Shown here in pieces: positions 8,596 through 19,660 of a stretch of DNA of 64,000 bases. The DNA lies in contig NZ_CP018725.1 in assembly GCF_001908725.1 (NCBI RefSeq), positions 4,340,001 through 4,404,000 of the forward strand, in the 5' to 3' direction. The stretch comes from Xanthomonas vesicatoria ATCC 35937 (GTDB lineage: Bacteria; Pseudomonadota; Gammaproteobacteria; Xanthomonadales; Xanthomonadaceae). The notes under the pieces are model-generated. The model saw nothing but the letters and a program-made list of their open reading frames with translations, did no database searches and was not told where the DNA came from. The position numbers and the translations under genes were made by a program. The first letter of the stretch is position 1, and the number at the start of each line of letters is the position of its first letter.

Positions 8596-9560
8596 TCGCT
8601 GACATCCGCGGCAACTGGGTCGGAAGTCTCGGCCTATCGCTTCCAGGGTCATCGCTGTAGCGACAGGCAATCGCCTCGGCGCCAACGCCAACCGGGACTG
8701 CAGCTGTCTGCGCTCATGCGCGCGCTCGCTTATCGGGCGCGCCGGGTGCGGCAACGCCGATGGGGTGACTTGGTGGTTTCGCCGCTCCGCCGCATGCGAG
8801 CATGCAGTGCTCCGTCGCTGCCCACGCTGTCGATGGCATAGGGCGACAGCACGCCCCTAATCATCGCGTCCGTGCAGTTGCGGCACGAGACCGAAATGCG
8901 CCTCCGCAATCGCACTCGCTACACGCCGGGCTGCCGCACTGGTCACCGAGCCGGTATAGCAGGCGTAGAGCCCGATCAGTTAGTTGGCCGATAGCCAGTC
9001 ACGGTCCTGCAAGCGCGACGCTGCAGTCGCTGTAAAGCGCAGCGATGCATTGTGTGCCACAGCACCGGTCTCCTTCGATCACCGCTGTCCATTGCTGCAC
9101 TAGCCGTCCATTCAAGGCCGATCCGCCGATGCGCGTAGTGGCCTCACCTACGCGTGATGCCATGGATCAGCGCGGCAGAGTCGCTATCGAATCGAGGCAC
9201 TTGTGGGCGGTCGCAGTGTCGAGCTATCAAGAGCGTGAGCGGCAGCCACTGGTGCATTGGCCAAGCTTGGTCTGTGCGACCCGATCTGTGGCCAGCGGAG
9301 CGTCTACCCGGCGCCCTCGGTCTCGGCGCCCATTTTGCGCATTGACGACTTCTTGCGACCCGAAACCTGGCGCCGCTACCTCGGCTCCAACCCGGCTGGA
9401 ACACCCAAAGCCCCTGATCCACCCCGCCGGCTAAACCGCCGATGCACCAATCAGGGCCTTTCAAAACGGCCGGTCTGCCCCATCTAGTAGAATCGGCGAA
9501 TCAAACAACACGGCGGCACTGCGGGACTGGCCCGCACAGCCCCTCGATCATGGAGCGTGC
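8596..9560. other. Gene-poor region between pilH and hflK
   Basis: About 960 bases without an intact gene. Apart from the possible broken gene at 8857-9060, I see only out-of-frame open stretches with poor protein character and no tRNA or clear terminator. The hflK promoter should lie in the last 150 bases. Confidence 0.5.
8857..9060 (-). pseudogene. Possible broken small gene (premature stop)
   Basis: A GTG start at 9060 follows AAGGAG at nine bases. It opens a frame of 26 codons ending in TAA (8980-8982) and continuing 40 more codons to a TAG at 8857-8859. Read through, the peptide looks protein-like (DRDWLSAN-stop-LIGLYACYTGSV, then ARRVASAIAEAHFGLVP) with sensible codon use. I do not recognise the family. 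It may be chance. Confidence 0.25.
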
Positions 9561-10700
9561 ATGGCCTGGAACACACCCGGCAACAAGGGCGGAGACGGCC
9601 CGGATCCCAACCGTCGCAGGTCCTGGGGCCCGCGTGGTGGTGGCAACGGTGGTGGCTGGGGCAATCTGCCCGCCCCGTTGAAGGAGCTGTTGGACGGCGG
9701 CGTGGGGCGCTGGATTCTGGTCGCGGTGGTGCTGATGGTGCTGTTCTCCAGCTTCCAGCTCATCGGCGAGCAGCAGCGTGGCGTGGTGCTGCGCTTCGGG
9801 CAGTTCTCGCGCATCCTGCAGCCCGGTCCCAACTTCAAGCTGCCCTGGCCGATCGAATCGGTGCGCAAGGTCAATGCAACCGAGATCAAGACCTTCAGCA
9901 ATCAGGTGCCGGTGCTGACCCGCGACGAGAACATCGTCAACGTCTCGCTCAACGTGCAGTACCAGATCAGCGACCCGCGCAAGTATCTGTTCGGCTCGCG
10001 CAATGCCGATCTGGTGCTGGAACAGGCCGCGCAGAGTGCCGTGCGTGAGCAGGTGGGGCGGTCCGACCTCAATACCGTGCTCAACAATCGCGGCCCGCTG
10101 GCGATCGCATCCAAGGATCGTTTGCAACTGGCGCTTGATGCCTACAACACCGGCCTGGCCGTGACCGGCGTGACCCTGCCGGACGCACGTCCGCCGGAAG
10201 AAGTGAAGCCGGCCTTCGACGAGGTCAACGGTGCCCAGCAGGTGCGCGAGCGCCTGATCAACGAGGCCCAGGCCTACGCTGCCAAGGTGGTGCCGGAAGC
10301 GCGCGGCCAGGGTGCCCGCACCCGTACCGGCGCCGAAGGCTATAAGCAGGCGGTGATCTCCAAGGCCGAAGGCGACGCCGACCGCTTCACCCTGCTGCAG
10401 GAGCAGTACGCCGGTGCCCCCGAGGTCACGCGTAAGCGCCTGTGGCTGGAAACCGTGCAGAAGGTGTTGTCGGAGAACCGCAAGGTGATCGGCAGCGACG
10501 GTCGCCAGGTCATCTATGTGCCGCTGCCTGCCGATTCCGGCAAGGCTGCCAACACCGGTGGCAACGCGGGCAATAGCGGCATGCCGTCGATGGTGCCGCA
10601 GGATGTGCTGTTGAATCCGCCGCAAAGCGCCACCAGCGAGGCCATCCGCAACCCGGAACGCGGCCCGCGTCCGACCGGCCGTGAGGGAACCGAACAATGA
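9561..10700 (+). CDS. hflK: FtsH protease modulator HflK
   Basis: 379 residues. A Gly/Arg/Pro-rich N-terminus (1-40) is followed by a membrane segment (about 51-68, WILVAVVLMVLFSSFQL) and an SPFH/Band-7 domain (about 70-270) with a helical region. The C-terminus is Gly/Asn- and Pro-rich, as in HflK. With HflC it forms a large periplasm-facing assembly around the FtsH protease and restrains degradation of membrane proteins. GGAG lies six bases before the ATG, and the stop overlaps the hflC start (ATGA). Confidence 0.97.
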   Translation: MAWNTPGNKGGDGPDPNRRRSWGPRGGGNGGGWGNLPAPLKELLDGGVGRWILVAVVLMVLFSSFQLIGEQQRGVVLRFGQFSRILQPGPNFKLPWPIESVRKVNATEIKTFSNQVPVLTRDENIVNVSLNVQYQISDPRKYLFGSRNADLVLEQAAQSAVREQVGRSDLNTVLNNRGPLAIASKDRLQLALDAYNTGLAVTGVTLPDARPPEEVKPAFDEVNGAQQVRERLINEAQAYAAKVVPEARGQGARTRTGAEGYKQAVISKAEGDADRFTLLQEQYAGAPEVTRKRLWLETVQKVLSENRKVIGSDGRQVIYVPLPADSGKAANTGGNAGNSGMPSMVPQDVLLNPPQSATSEAIRNPERGPRPTGREGTEQ

Positions 10701-11560
10701 AGAATTCGCTAGTCATCGGCCTGATCGTCGCCGTGTTGCTGACCCTGATGGGCTCGGTGTTCGTGGTGCGCGAAGACCAGACCGCCATGGTGCTCAACCT
10801 GGGCCGCGTGGTGCGTGCCGACCTCAAGCCCGGCCTGCACTTCAAGATTCCGGTGGTGGAATCAGTGCGCGTGTTCGATCGCCGCTTCCAGGTGCTGGAC
10901 ACCGCCCCGGCGCGGTATTTCACCGCCGAGCAAAAAGACGTGAGCGTGGACTTCTTCGCCATCGGCTACATCTCCGATGTGCGGGCGTTCTATCGCGCCA
11001 CCGGTGGTGAAGAGTCCGTGGCCAATTCGCGCCTAGCCCCGATCATCACCGACTCGCTGCGCAACCAGATCAACTCGCGCACCTTGCAGCAGTTGGTCTC
11101 CGGCGACCGCAGCGAATTGATCGCCAGTCAGCTCAAGGGCATCAACGGAGCGATCAAGGGCTTGGGGATGCAGATCACCGACCTGCGCATCAAGCAGATC
11201 GACCTGCCAACCGACAGCCAGGTGATCACCGACGTCTACGAGCGCATGCGCGCCCAGCGCAAGCAGGAAGCCAGCAAGCTGCGCGCCGAAGGCGAAGAGC
11301 AGGCGCTGACCATCCGTGCGCAAGCCGACCGCGAAAGCACGGTGATCAAGGCAGACGCTGAACGCGATGCGCAGAAATTGCGTGGCGAAGGCGACGCCGA
11401 TGCCGCCCGCATCTACGGCCAGGCCGGCGCAAAGGACCCTTCGTTCTATGCCTTCTACCGCAGCCTGGAGGCCTATCGCGAATCGATGACCGACGGCAAC
11501 GGCGTGGTGGTGCTGGACAAGAACGACCCGTTCCTGCAGTACCTCAAGAGCGATCGCTAA
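10697..11560 (+). CDS. hflC: FtsH protease modulator HflC
   Basis: 287 residues. One N-terminal membrane helix (about 5-22) is followed by an SPFH domain and a charged helical stretch (RMRAQRKQEASKLRAEGEEQ). The C-terminal DPSFYAFYRSLEAYRES is typical of HflC. It pairs with HflK to regulate FtsH. It overlaps hflK by four bases, implying translational coupling. A strong hairpin follows 17 bases after the stop. Confidence 0.97.
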   Translation: MKNSLVIGLIVAVLLTLMGSVFVVREDQTAMVLNLGRVVRADLKPGLHFKIPVVESVRVFDRRFQVLDTAPARYFTAEQKDVSVDFFAIGYISDVRAFYRATGGEESVANSRLAPIITDSLRNQINSRTLQQLVSGDRSELIASQLKGINGAIKGLGMQITDLRIKQIDLPTDSQVITDVYERMRAQRKQEASKLRAEGEEQALTIRAQADRESTVIKADAERDAQKLRGEGDADAARIYGQAGAKDPSFYAFYRSLEAYRESMTDGNGVVVLDKNDPFLQYLKSDR

Positions 11561-11576
11561 TCGCTCGGCTTTGAAC

Positions 11577-11607
11577 CGACAACGCCCGCGTCATGCGGGC
11601 GTTGTCG
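11577..11607 (+). terminator. Intrinsic terminator of hflKC
   Basis: Perfect 13-bp stem CGACAACGCCCGC / GCGGGCGTTGTCG with loop GTCAT, starting 17 bases after hflC. Confidence 0.8.
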
Positions 11608-11667
11608 TATGCGCCGTCGCGGCGAGACAGGCATGGGTCACTGCATCGCTGCCCCAAGTCCCTGTCG

Positions 11668-11735
11668 TCGTAGGAGAGCACCCGGGCGCGACCGCGTACC
11701 GGGAATGCCTGTCGCGCCCTGGTGTGCTCCTACGA
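11668..11735. repeat. REP-like inverted repeat
   Basis: Two 25-base arms (11668-11692 and 11711-11735) are inverted copies with three mismatches, built on GTAGGAG-GCACCCGGGCGCGAC. The same unit occurs after pbpC near 4321-4392, so this is a dispersed palindromic element. Confidence 0.65.
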
Positions 11736-11885
11736 GCCATTGGGATTGTCGTTACGGTGATACTCCCGGGCTGGGGCCTGCAGCGCTCGGCGCACCGGCC
11801 CCCGACAGCCAGCCGCAATCTGACCAGCCCCCGGTTCGCCGCCTGCCAGGGGTAGTGCACGTCACCCGAAACCCGGATAATGCAC

Positions 11886-11933
11886 AAAAGCCGGCCGGGC
11901 ACGCTCCAACCAGAGCACCCCGTTCGGCTTTTT
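11886..11933 (+). terminator. Hairpin with T-run in the purA upstream region
   Basis: Outer arms AAAAGCCG (11886-11893) and CGGCTTTT (11925-11932) enclose an inner GCTC/GAGC stem, and the right arm ends in five T. It lies 130 bases before purA and after the hflKC terminator. It could be an attenuator at the start of the purA transcript or the end of a small RNA. GGATAAT at 11873-11879 could be a -10 just upstream. Confidence 0.45.
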
Positions 11934-12041
11934 CCGTGTCCGGGCTGGTCGCCGCTGCAACGCTCCCCGATGGAGCCGCGCGCACGGTGGCGCCGCCCGC
12001 CCCGAACCGGTCCCATCCCGCGGCCCCGATGGCCGCAGTAA

Positions 12042-13355
<1,314 letters not shown>

Positions 13356-13380
13356 GCGGCTGACACCGCGTAGCAAGACC

Positions 13381-13407
13381 CAACGGCCCGGCTTGTCCGG
13401 GCCGTTG
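13381..13407 (+). terminator. Intrinsic terminator of purA
   Basis: Perfect 11-bp stem CAACGGCCCGG / CCGGGCCGTTG with loop CTTGT, 26 bases after the purA stop. The following sequence is T-rich but has no long T-run. Confidence 0.75.
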
Positions 13408-13518
13408 GCGTTTGCGCATTTCTTGAGCCATTGGCATGACTTCCGGCGGTGCGCACGAACAAGGGCGCAAGGGATCATGAGCGGCTCGGGTCCACGCCCC
13501 CCTTAACGAGAATTCCCC

Positions 13519-16191
13519 ATGCGTCTTCCCCTGGCGACCGCCATCGCGCTGGTCCTGACCGGTACTGCCCTGACCAGCCACCTCTATGCCGCAGAGCCGG
13601 CATCGGCCAGGACGGCAGCACCGGCCGCCGCGGCCATCACCACCCAGCTGCCACGCACCGCCAGGCCCAGCCATTACGCCATCGAGATCACCCCGCGTGC
13701 CGAGGCGATGGCCTTCGATGGCAAGGTCAGCATCGATGTGCAGGTGCTGGCGCCTACCGATGCCATCGTGCTGCAAGCCGCGGATCTACGCTTCGGCAAG
13801 GCCACGCTGGCCGCGGCAGGCCGCGCCCCGGTGGCGGCCAAGGTCACCACCGATGCCGACGCGCAAACCGCCAGCATCGCCACCGGCGCCGCACTGGCAC
13901 CGGGCAAGTACGTGCTCACGCTGGACTACAGCGGCACGATCGGCACGCAGGCCAATGGCCTGTTCGCACTGGATTACCCCACCGCGCAGGGCACCCGCCG
14001 CGCGCTGTTCACCCAGTTTGAAAATTCCGATGCACGCCGCTTCGTGCCGGCGTGGGACGAACCCGATTTCAAAGCGACGTTCGATCTGGTCATCCATGCA
14101 CCGGCCGGGCAGATGGCGGTGAGCAACATGCCGGTGGCATCGTCCACGCCAAGCGCCGATGGCCGCACCCGTATCGCGTTCCAGACCTCGCCGAAGATGT
14201 CCACCTACCTGCTGTTCGTCAGCCTGGGCGCCTTCGAGCGTGCCACCGTCACTGCCGACAACGGCACCGAGATCGGCGTAATCGCGCAGAAGGGAAAGGT
14301 GGATCAGGCGCAGTTTGCACTGGAGTCCGGGCGCGATGTGCTGCACGAATACAACGCCTACTTCGGCATTCCCTATCCCTTGCCCAAGCTGGACAACATC
14401 GCCGCGCCCGGCAACAGCCAGTTCTTCGGTGCGATGGAAAACTGGGGCGCGATCTTCACCTTCGAACGCTATCTGCTGCTGGATCCGGCCGTGTCCACCG
14501 TCACCGACAAGCAGGAAGTGTTCACCATCGCCGCGCACGAAATCGCGCATCAATGGTTCGGCAATCTAGTGACCATGGCGTGGTGGGACGACCTGTGGCT
14601 CAACGAAGGCTTCGCCAACTGGATGGAGGCGCGCACCACCGCCAAGCTGCATCCGGAGTGGGATATCGACAAGACCGGCCCGGCTTACAAAAGCCGCAAC
14701 GCGATGGCGCTCGATGCCTACGCCACCACTCACCCGGTGGTGCAGCACGTAGCCACCGTGGAGCAGGCCAGCCAGGCCTTCGACGCCATCACCTACGACA
14801 AGGGCGAGGCGGTGATCAGCATGCTGGAAGACTATGTGGGCTCGGACAACTGGCGCACTGGCGTGCGGCAGTATCTGCAGCAGCATCAATACGGCAACGC
14901 GGTCACCGGCCAATTGTGGCAGCAGATCGACAAGGTCGCGCCCGGCAAGCACTTCATCGACATTGCGCACGACTTCACCCAGCAACCGGGTGTGCCGTTG
15001 ATCAAGGTCAGCACCCGCTGCAATGCCGGTACCACCACGCTCACGTTGGAGCAGGGCGAATACACGCTCGATCGGCCCAGCAAGACACCGCTGACATGGC
15101 ACGTGCCGGTGACGGTGCGCGACGGCGCCGGCAACACGCAACGCCTATTGGTGAACCACACCGCGCAGCTCAACCTGCCGGGCTGCGATGCCCCGGTGCT
15201 GGTCAACGCCGGCCAGAAGGGCTACTACCGCACGCTGTATACGCCCGCGCAGTTCAAGGCACTGGCCGCGCGCTTGCCGACGCTGCCAGTGGCGGACCAA
15301 CTCGGCGTCCTGCTGGATACCGCGGCACTGGCAACGGTTGGCTTGCAGCCGGATGCGGACCTGCTCGATCTCACCGCCAGTTTGCCGGCCGATGCCGCGC
15401 CGGACCTGTGGAGGACCGTTTCCCGAACCTTTGTAGACCTGGATGACCTGTTCGACAGCGCGGCAGCCGACCGCACCGCCTGGCGCGCCTACGCGCTGGC
15501 GCGGCTGGCGCCGGTGTTCGCCCGCTATGGCTGGGACGAGCGGGATGGCGACTCGGCGCAGGTCAAGCAACTACGTGCGCAGTTGATCAAGTCCCTGGGT
15601 TCGCTGGACGACCCCGCGGTGATCGCCGAAGCGCAGCGCCGCTTCATTGCCTTCCAGGCCAACCCCGCCTCGGTGTCGCCGGAGTTGCGCAGCACCGTGC
15701 TCAGCATCGTCGCCCGGCATGCCGATGCCGCCACCTGGCAGGCACTGCAGGCAATGGCGAAGAAGGAAACCTCCGCGATGGTGCGCGATGAGGACTACCT
15801 CTATCTGGCGCAGGCCAAGGACCCGGCACTGGCAGAGCGCGCCCTGGCGCTGGCCCTCACCAGCGAGCCCGGGGCAACCAATGCCGCCAGCATGATCCGT
15901 GCGGTAGCAAAGCAGCACCCGGAGCTGGCGTTCGATTTCGCCGTTGCCCATCGCAATCAGGTCAACGCCTTGGTCGACACCACCTCGCGTGCGCGTTACT
16001 ACCCCGGCCTGGCCGATGGCTCGTTCGACTTGAAGACCGTCGACAAGATCAAGGCATTTGCCGACAAGTACATCGCCCCCACCTCGCGCCGCGAAGCGGA
16101 AACCGCGATCAGCGCCATCCAGACCCGGGTCAAGCTGCGCGACCAGCGGGTGCCGCAGATCCGGGCGTGGTTGCAGGCGCGCAAGGCTTGA
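13519..16191 (+). CDS. Secreted M1 family zinc aminopeptidase
   Basis: 890 residues with an N-terminal signal peptide (first ~24 residues, ending near LYAAEP). The M1 substrate-recognition motif GAMEN is near residue 304. The zinc site is HEIAH (H340, E341, H344) with E363 in WLNEGFANW, the HExxH-18-E arrangement. An ERAP1-like C-terminal helical domain follows. It removes N-terminal amino acids from peptides, probably in the periplasm or outside, unlike cytoplasmic PepN. It is a monocistronic-looking gene with its own terminator. Confidence 0.93.
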   Translation: MRLPLATAIALVLTGTALTSHLYAAEPASARTAAPAAAAITTQLPRTARPSHYAIEITPRAEAMAFDGKVSIDVQVLAPTDAIVLQAADLRFGKATLAAAGRAPVAAKVTTDADAQTASIATGAALAPGKYVLTLDYSGTIGTQANGLFALDYPTAQGTRRALFTQFENSDARRFVPAWDEPDFKATFDLVIHAPAGQMAVSNMPVASSTPSADGRTRIAFQTSPKMSTYLLFVSLGAFERATVTADNGTEIGVIAQKGKVDQAQFALESGRDVLHEYNAYFGIPYPLPKLDNIAAPGNSQFFGAMENWGAIFTFERYLLLDPAVSTVTDKQEVFTIAAHEIAHQWFGNLVTMAWWDDLWLNEGFANWMEARTTAKLHPEWDIDKTGPAYKSRNAMALDAYATTHPVVQHVATVEQASQAFDAITYDKGEAVISMLEDYVGSDNWRTGVRQYLQQHQYGNAVTGQLWQQIDKVAPGKHFIDIAHDFTQQPGVPLIKVSTRCNAGTTTLTLEQGEYTLDRPSKTPLTWHVPVTVRDGAGNTQRLLVNHTAQLNLPGCDAPVLVNAGQKGYYRTLYTPAQFKALAARLPTLPVADQLGVLLDTAALATVGLQPDADLLDLTASLPADAAPDLWRTVSRTFVDLDDLFDSAAADRTAWRAYALARLAPVFARYGWDERDGDSAQVKQLRAQLIKSLGSLDDPAVIAEAQRRFIAFQANPASVSPELRSTVLSIVARHADAATWQALQAMAKKETSAMVRDEDYLYLAQAKDPALAERALALALTSEPGATNAASMIRAVAKQHPELAFDFAVAHRNQVNALVDTTSRARYYPGLADGSFDLKTVDKIKAFADKYIAPTSRREAETAISAIQTRVKLRDQRVPQIRAWLQARKA

Positions 16192-16229
16192 TTGACGCGC
16201 GCTGTGCAGCCTTCGCTGCATCGGATGAC

Positions 16230-16254
16230 AGCCCGGCGATGCCGGGCTTTTTTT
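16230..16254 (+). terminator. Intrinsic terminator of the M1 aminopeptidase gene
   Basis: AGCCCGGC-GAT-GCCGGGCT hairpin followed by a run of seven T (16248-16254). It is a textbook rho-independent signal 38 bases after the stop. Confidence 0.92.
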
Positions 16255-16381
16255 GTGCGGATGCCGTGGGCTGCGTGTCTATGGCGGCGGGTTAGCCTGC
16301 ATGTCGCCACGGCACGCTGACAGAGCGAGCGCCGCCGGGAGGTGCGGTCAGCACCCCGGCTGCCACTGCTCAGCATCGCGC

Positions 16382-17704
16382 TTACCCCATGCGTATCGAC
16401 GCACTCTCACGCTGTCGGGTGTCCATCTCCTGCTGGCTCTGCGCCAACGCCTGTTGGCGATCGGTGCTGGCCACTTCCAGCTGCTGCAGCGATTGCTCCA
16501 CCGGCGTCTGCACGGCCACGTCGGTCGGTATGTGGGCGCGCAGGTGCGCGGGGTTGTTCAACTCGCCCTGCACCACAAACACGTTGCGGCCGGCCGGGCT
16601 GTCGGCGGTCTGTTCGCTCAGCACCACATGGTCGGCCCGGTCCAGGTTGTTCTGGCGGGCGAGGGTCATCACGCTGGCGATGAGACGCTCGCTGTTCTCG
16701 TCCGGCGTGCGCCCGGCTTGCGCATCGATCGCGCTCACGCCCGCGCGTACCTGCTGCAGCAATGGGTAGTCCCGGTGATCAGGGCCGATATCGGCCAGTT
16801 TGGTGGGCGGCTGCGTCTGATCGCGCAGACCGTCGGCCGATGCCGTGAACGGGCTGCGGCTGATCGAGCGGTGCGGGTCGTCTTCGTGAAATTGCGTGGC
16901 TTTCTGCTGCCGTTCCAGGCGCACGGCGCGAGCATCGTCGAGTTCTGCGATACGGCCGGGATTGGTTTCTTCGCGCATGGAAAGATGCCCGCCGCCTGCG
17001 CTGACATTCACCCATTTGTGTTCTTTTTCGAAGTACATCGCATAGAAGCTGTTGCTGCCGATGACGTTGGGGTCGACGGCGGAGCGGCCTTCCAGCATCT
17101 GGATTGCTTCGGTCGTCCCGAGCTTGGCCAGGTATTGGCTGCCGGCTGCCAATCCCATCTGCGCAAAGGTCTCGTAGCCGGTGTTGCTGATGCGCGTGGC
17201 GCCGGCGTACTCGTTGTCGAGCATATTGGTCCAGATCTGTTCCAGCTTCTGGGGGCCGCTTTTTTCCAGGGCCGCTTGTAGGATGACGCGTGGGGTCCAG
17301 CAGTTGGGGTCGAGCTCATGGTCCAGGAAGGCTTGGTCGTGTGCTCGCATGACGTCCTTGCCGGGAAGGTTCAGGGCCATATCCGGACGCTCTTTGTCGA
17401 ACCAAGCTTGTCGAAGCTCAAGATCCTTCTTGAGCAGCGTCTGCCCGAACTCTTCCCACTGGCGTTCGCTCAATTCAGCATTGGCAAAGCGCGAGCCAGT
17501 ATCGTGCTGTGTCCTGGCATAGTCTTGCGCGTAATTGTTAGCCACTTGCCCTGGCAAGCTGTCGTTGCGCACTACGCCTAATGCCAGCGTCCCATAGCCG
17601 TCTGCTCCCTCAAGCTGCGAGAGATAGTTCCAATACAGCTCGCGATTGCCTTTATTTGCATAGTTCGAAAGACTTTCCAGATCTTGCTCATTCAATCCGC
17701 TCAC
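16382..17704 (-). CDS. XVIPCD-containing T4SS effector (X-Tfe), toxin domain unidentified
   Basis: 440 residues, GTG start with GGGAG six bases upstream. The C-terminal ~120 residues (from about 305: DHRDYPLLQQVRAGV through DHVVLSEQ, NVFVVQGELNNPAHLRA, VAVQTPVEQSL, Gln-rich tail) are the XVIPCD, which binds VirD4 and sends proteins through the Xanthomonas antibacterial T4SS. The N-terminal ~300 residues have no motif I can name; YGTLALGVV and AGSQYLAKLGTTEAIQ are recognisable blocks. The gene is 25 bases downstream of a lipoprotein gene that fits its immunity protein. Target unknown, probably the envelope of rival bacteria. Confidence 0.88.
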   Translation of the reverse strand: MSGLNEQDLESLSNYANKGNRELYWNYLSQLEGADGYGTLALGVVRNDSLPGQVANNYAQDYARTQHDTGSRFANAELSERQWEEFGQTLLKKDLELRQAWFDKERPDMALNLPGKDVMRAHDQAFLDHELDPNCWTPRVILQAALEKSGPQKLEQIWTNMLDNEYAGATRISNTGYETFAQMGLAAGSQYLAKLGTTEAIQMLEGRSAVDPNVIGSNSFYAMYFEKEHKWVNVSAGGGHLSMREETNPGRIAELDDARAVRLERQQKATQFHEDDPHRSISRSPFTASADGLRDQTQPPTKLADIGPDHRDYPLLQQVRAGVSAIDAQAGRTPDENSERLIASVMTLARQNNLDRADHVVLSEQTADSPAGRNVFVVQGELNNPAHLRAHIPTDVAVQTPVEQSLQQLEVASTDRQQALAQSQQEMDTRQRESASIRMG

Positions 17705-17729
17705 CGGTTGCTCCCTGTAAATACGCTAA

Positions 17730-18593
17730 TCACTGGATTTTAGTGCGGGCTAATACGTTTCTCACCGCATCTTCCATGCGCCTCCAATCCTTCAAAAATG
17801 CACGCTTGTAGTTGAGGCTGATGGAAAGTTTGTTTTCGATGTCAGAAAAGTAGTGGACGCAACTTGCAGCAACGGCCCCTTTTTCATGGACTACTTCAGA
17901 TCCCTCCAGCTGAACGCCATCTGCTCGAAATTTTTTGCTGTCGCACTTGATGAACGTGGTCAAATTGCCGTTGGAGTCGCGCGCGACGTACCAGTCGTCC
18001 TCAAACGCAGGGTTGCGCGTCGGAGGCTCGCCGTGGTGGGCTTGATATGCTTTCACATAGGCCGCCATCTTCTCCTCATCAATGGCATAGGGCGTTAATC
18101 CGAATGCTTCAGGCTGTGCGATGCGGAGATCGAGCCGGGCGACAGGATTGCCCCGTTCAACTGAGCCTGCCTCTGTACGCCCATCGTTTGACGAGAAACG
18201 CTCCAGCAATGCCTCGATGGGAACACGGTCGACATAGTCGATCGACACGGAAATTTCCTTCCGGAAATCATTCGTACGCGGGTTGGCCCGCGCGCCGGGC
18301 GGGGTGGGGGGCATGTCCGGCCATTCGATGACCAGCGTCACGCCTTCGCCCGGCCATGGTGCGATCTGGCTATCGAGGTAGTTAGCGGGAATGCGGAAGA
18401 TATGCGGCCCCAGCTTTACGTCCACCGGTGCATCCGAATAGGTGTGCCCGTTGATGGTGCGGCCGGTGGTGACGGTGCCTGACATAGGGGAAGTCCTTTT
18501 TTGTTCGGGTGATGGCGTCCGTGCACATGCACTGCCGGCCACAGCGACGGCGAGTGCAAGGGCCAGGCACCGGCCGGATGACATCATGTGCAT
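17730..18593 (-). CDS. Putative X-Tfi immunity lipoprotein for the adjacent T4SS effector
   Basis: 287 residues with a signal peptide and a probable lipobox ending at AGSAC (cysteine near residue 23). The mature part is mixed alpha/beta with CDSKKFRADGVQLEG and a SCVHYFSD element. There is no family I can name. X-Tfi proteins are periplasmic lipoproteins encoded directly upstream of their X-Tfe, exactly the position here. It would protect the producer from its own toxin. The role is inferred from position and export signal only. A start two codons further on is equally possible. Confidence 0.7.
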   Translation of the reverse strand: MHMMSSGRCLALALAVAVAGSACARTPSPEQKRTSPMSGTVTTGRTINGHTYSDAPVDVKLGPHIFRIPANYLDSQIAPWPGEGVTLVIEWPDMPPTPPGARANPRTNDFRKEISVSIDYVDRVPIEALLERFSSNDGRTEAGSVERGNPVARLDLRIAQPEAFGLTPYAIDEEKMAAYVKAYQAHHGEPPTRNPAFEDDWYVARDSNGNLTTFIKCDSKKFRADGVQLEGSEVVHEKGAVAASCVHYFSDIENKLSISLNYKRAFLKDWRRMEDAVRNVLARTKIQ

Positions 18594-18780
18594 TGGTCAA
18601 TCCATTGCAGGGTTCGTCGCGAACTATAGGCAAATCACGATCAACGCGACAGCAAGGGGCTCAGCCATTGCATGTGCAGTGCGCCGCATGACATCGGAAT
18701 GCGATCACGCGCTGCCAGCAGGAGATGCGCGCGGACACAAGGTCGGCAGTGCAGCGGCAGCTCGCCATGTGTGCTGACTC
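18594..18780. promoter_or_regulatory. Upstream region of the first immunity/effector module
   Basis: The promoter of the minus-strand X-Tfi/X-Tfe pair must lie here. I see no unambiguous -35/-10 pair or operator. Confidence 0.3.
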
Positions 18781-19169
18781 GACCGCTACGCGCAGACAGT
18801 TGCCATCCCGCTGCCGCAACTCCTGGACACCGCCCGACCGCTGGCCGACGCACTGGCCGACTTGCTAGAGCACGCCGCCCGCTGCTAAGCCGCAGACCCC
18901 GCTGCCAGCGGCTGCCTAGTACTGGAGGGTACGCGCAGCAACGACCCGCAGGCGCGCGAGGCCGCATGCGGCTTTCATGTCGCCGCCCAGGAGTTGATCC
19001 GCTCCCACATCGCCAGGCAGCGGCCGGAAGACGCGGACCGGTTGGCGGATTTCGTCAGCACCACCATGGCCTGGCTGTCCGCCAGCGCCCGGCATGGGCA
19101 GAGCCTGGAGCGTCTGCTGGCGAGCGCGCGGTGGGCGGGGAGGCGCTTCGGGTGGCGCTGCGTGGCTAG
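18781..19169 (+). pseudogene. TetR-family regulator remnant (C-terminal part, stop and frameshift)
   Basis: Read in one frame the DNA encodes a TetR-type ligand-binding region: IPLPQLLDTARPLADALADL, then an in-frame TAA at 18886-18888, then LVLEGTRSNDPQAREAACGF, AAQELIRSHIARQR and a final SLERLLASARWAG. A frameshift near 19140 is needed to reach GEALRVALRG and TAG at 19167. The DNA-binding N-terminus is absent. It is clearly dead and sits between two T4SS effector modules, perhaps as debris of an earlier rearrangement. Confidence 0.7.
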
Positions 19170-19660
19170 GCAGTGCGGGCGGGGGCAGAGGGCTTGCGGT
19201 GGTGTGAGCGCACCTGCTCGTTAATAGGGGTGCACTTGCCGCTACACGGTACGGTCAATCGGCAGGTGGTAGGAGACGGTAGTGATCTGCCGTCGCTCAG
19301 GCGAAGTTGTCGCTGGATGACTGGTGCGGCGAATCAGCAAGAGGGCAGGGCAGCGCCTGTGGCCCATCCATGTTCTAGGCTGGCTTTAATACGGGCCACT
19401 TCAACCTCCTTTTGCAATGCTGGTGATCACATGAAGCCGCACGCAGCGTGTCGGTTGAACGTTTCAAACTAACCGAATACTGTCCAACCTGGACGCTCGC
19501 GCTGAATCCCTAGTAGATGGCAGTGTTGCGGGATGCAGCGCTTATTTCGGTCTCACATAGGAGCGCCGCTGAGCCGGTTTCGTCTGCGATCGATCACTTG
19601 ACCGAGCCTGCTCATACGGCCAAAGTCCGGGACGTTCGCCCTCTCCGTTCAAGGATGCCC
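19170..19660. promoter_or_regulatory. Intergenic region upstream of the second effector module
   Basis: About 490 bases without a gene I can support. It must contain the promoter of the 19661-22195 operon. No strong hairpin or consensus promoter was identified. Confidence 0.3.
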
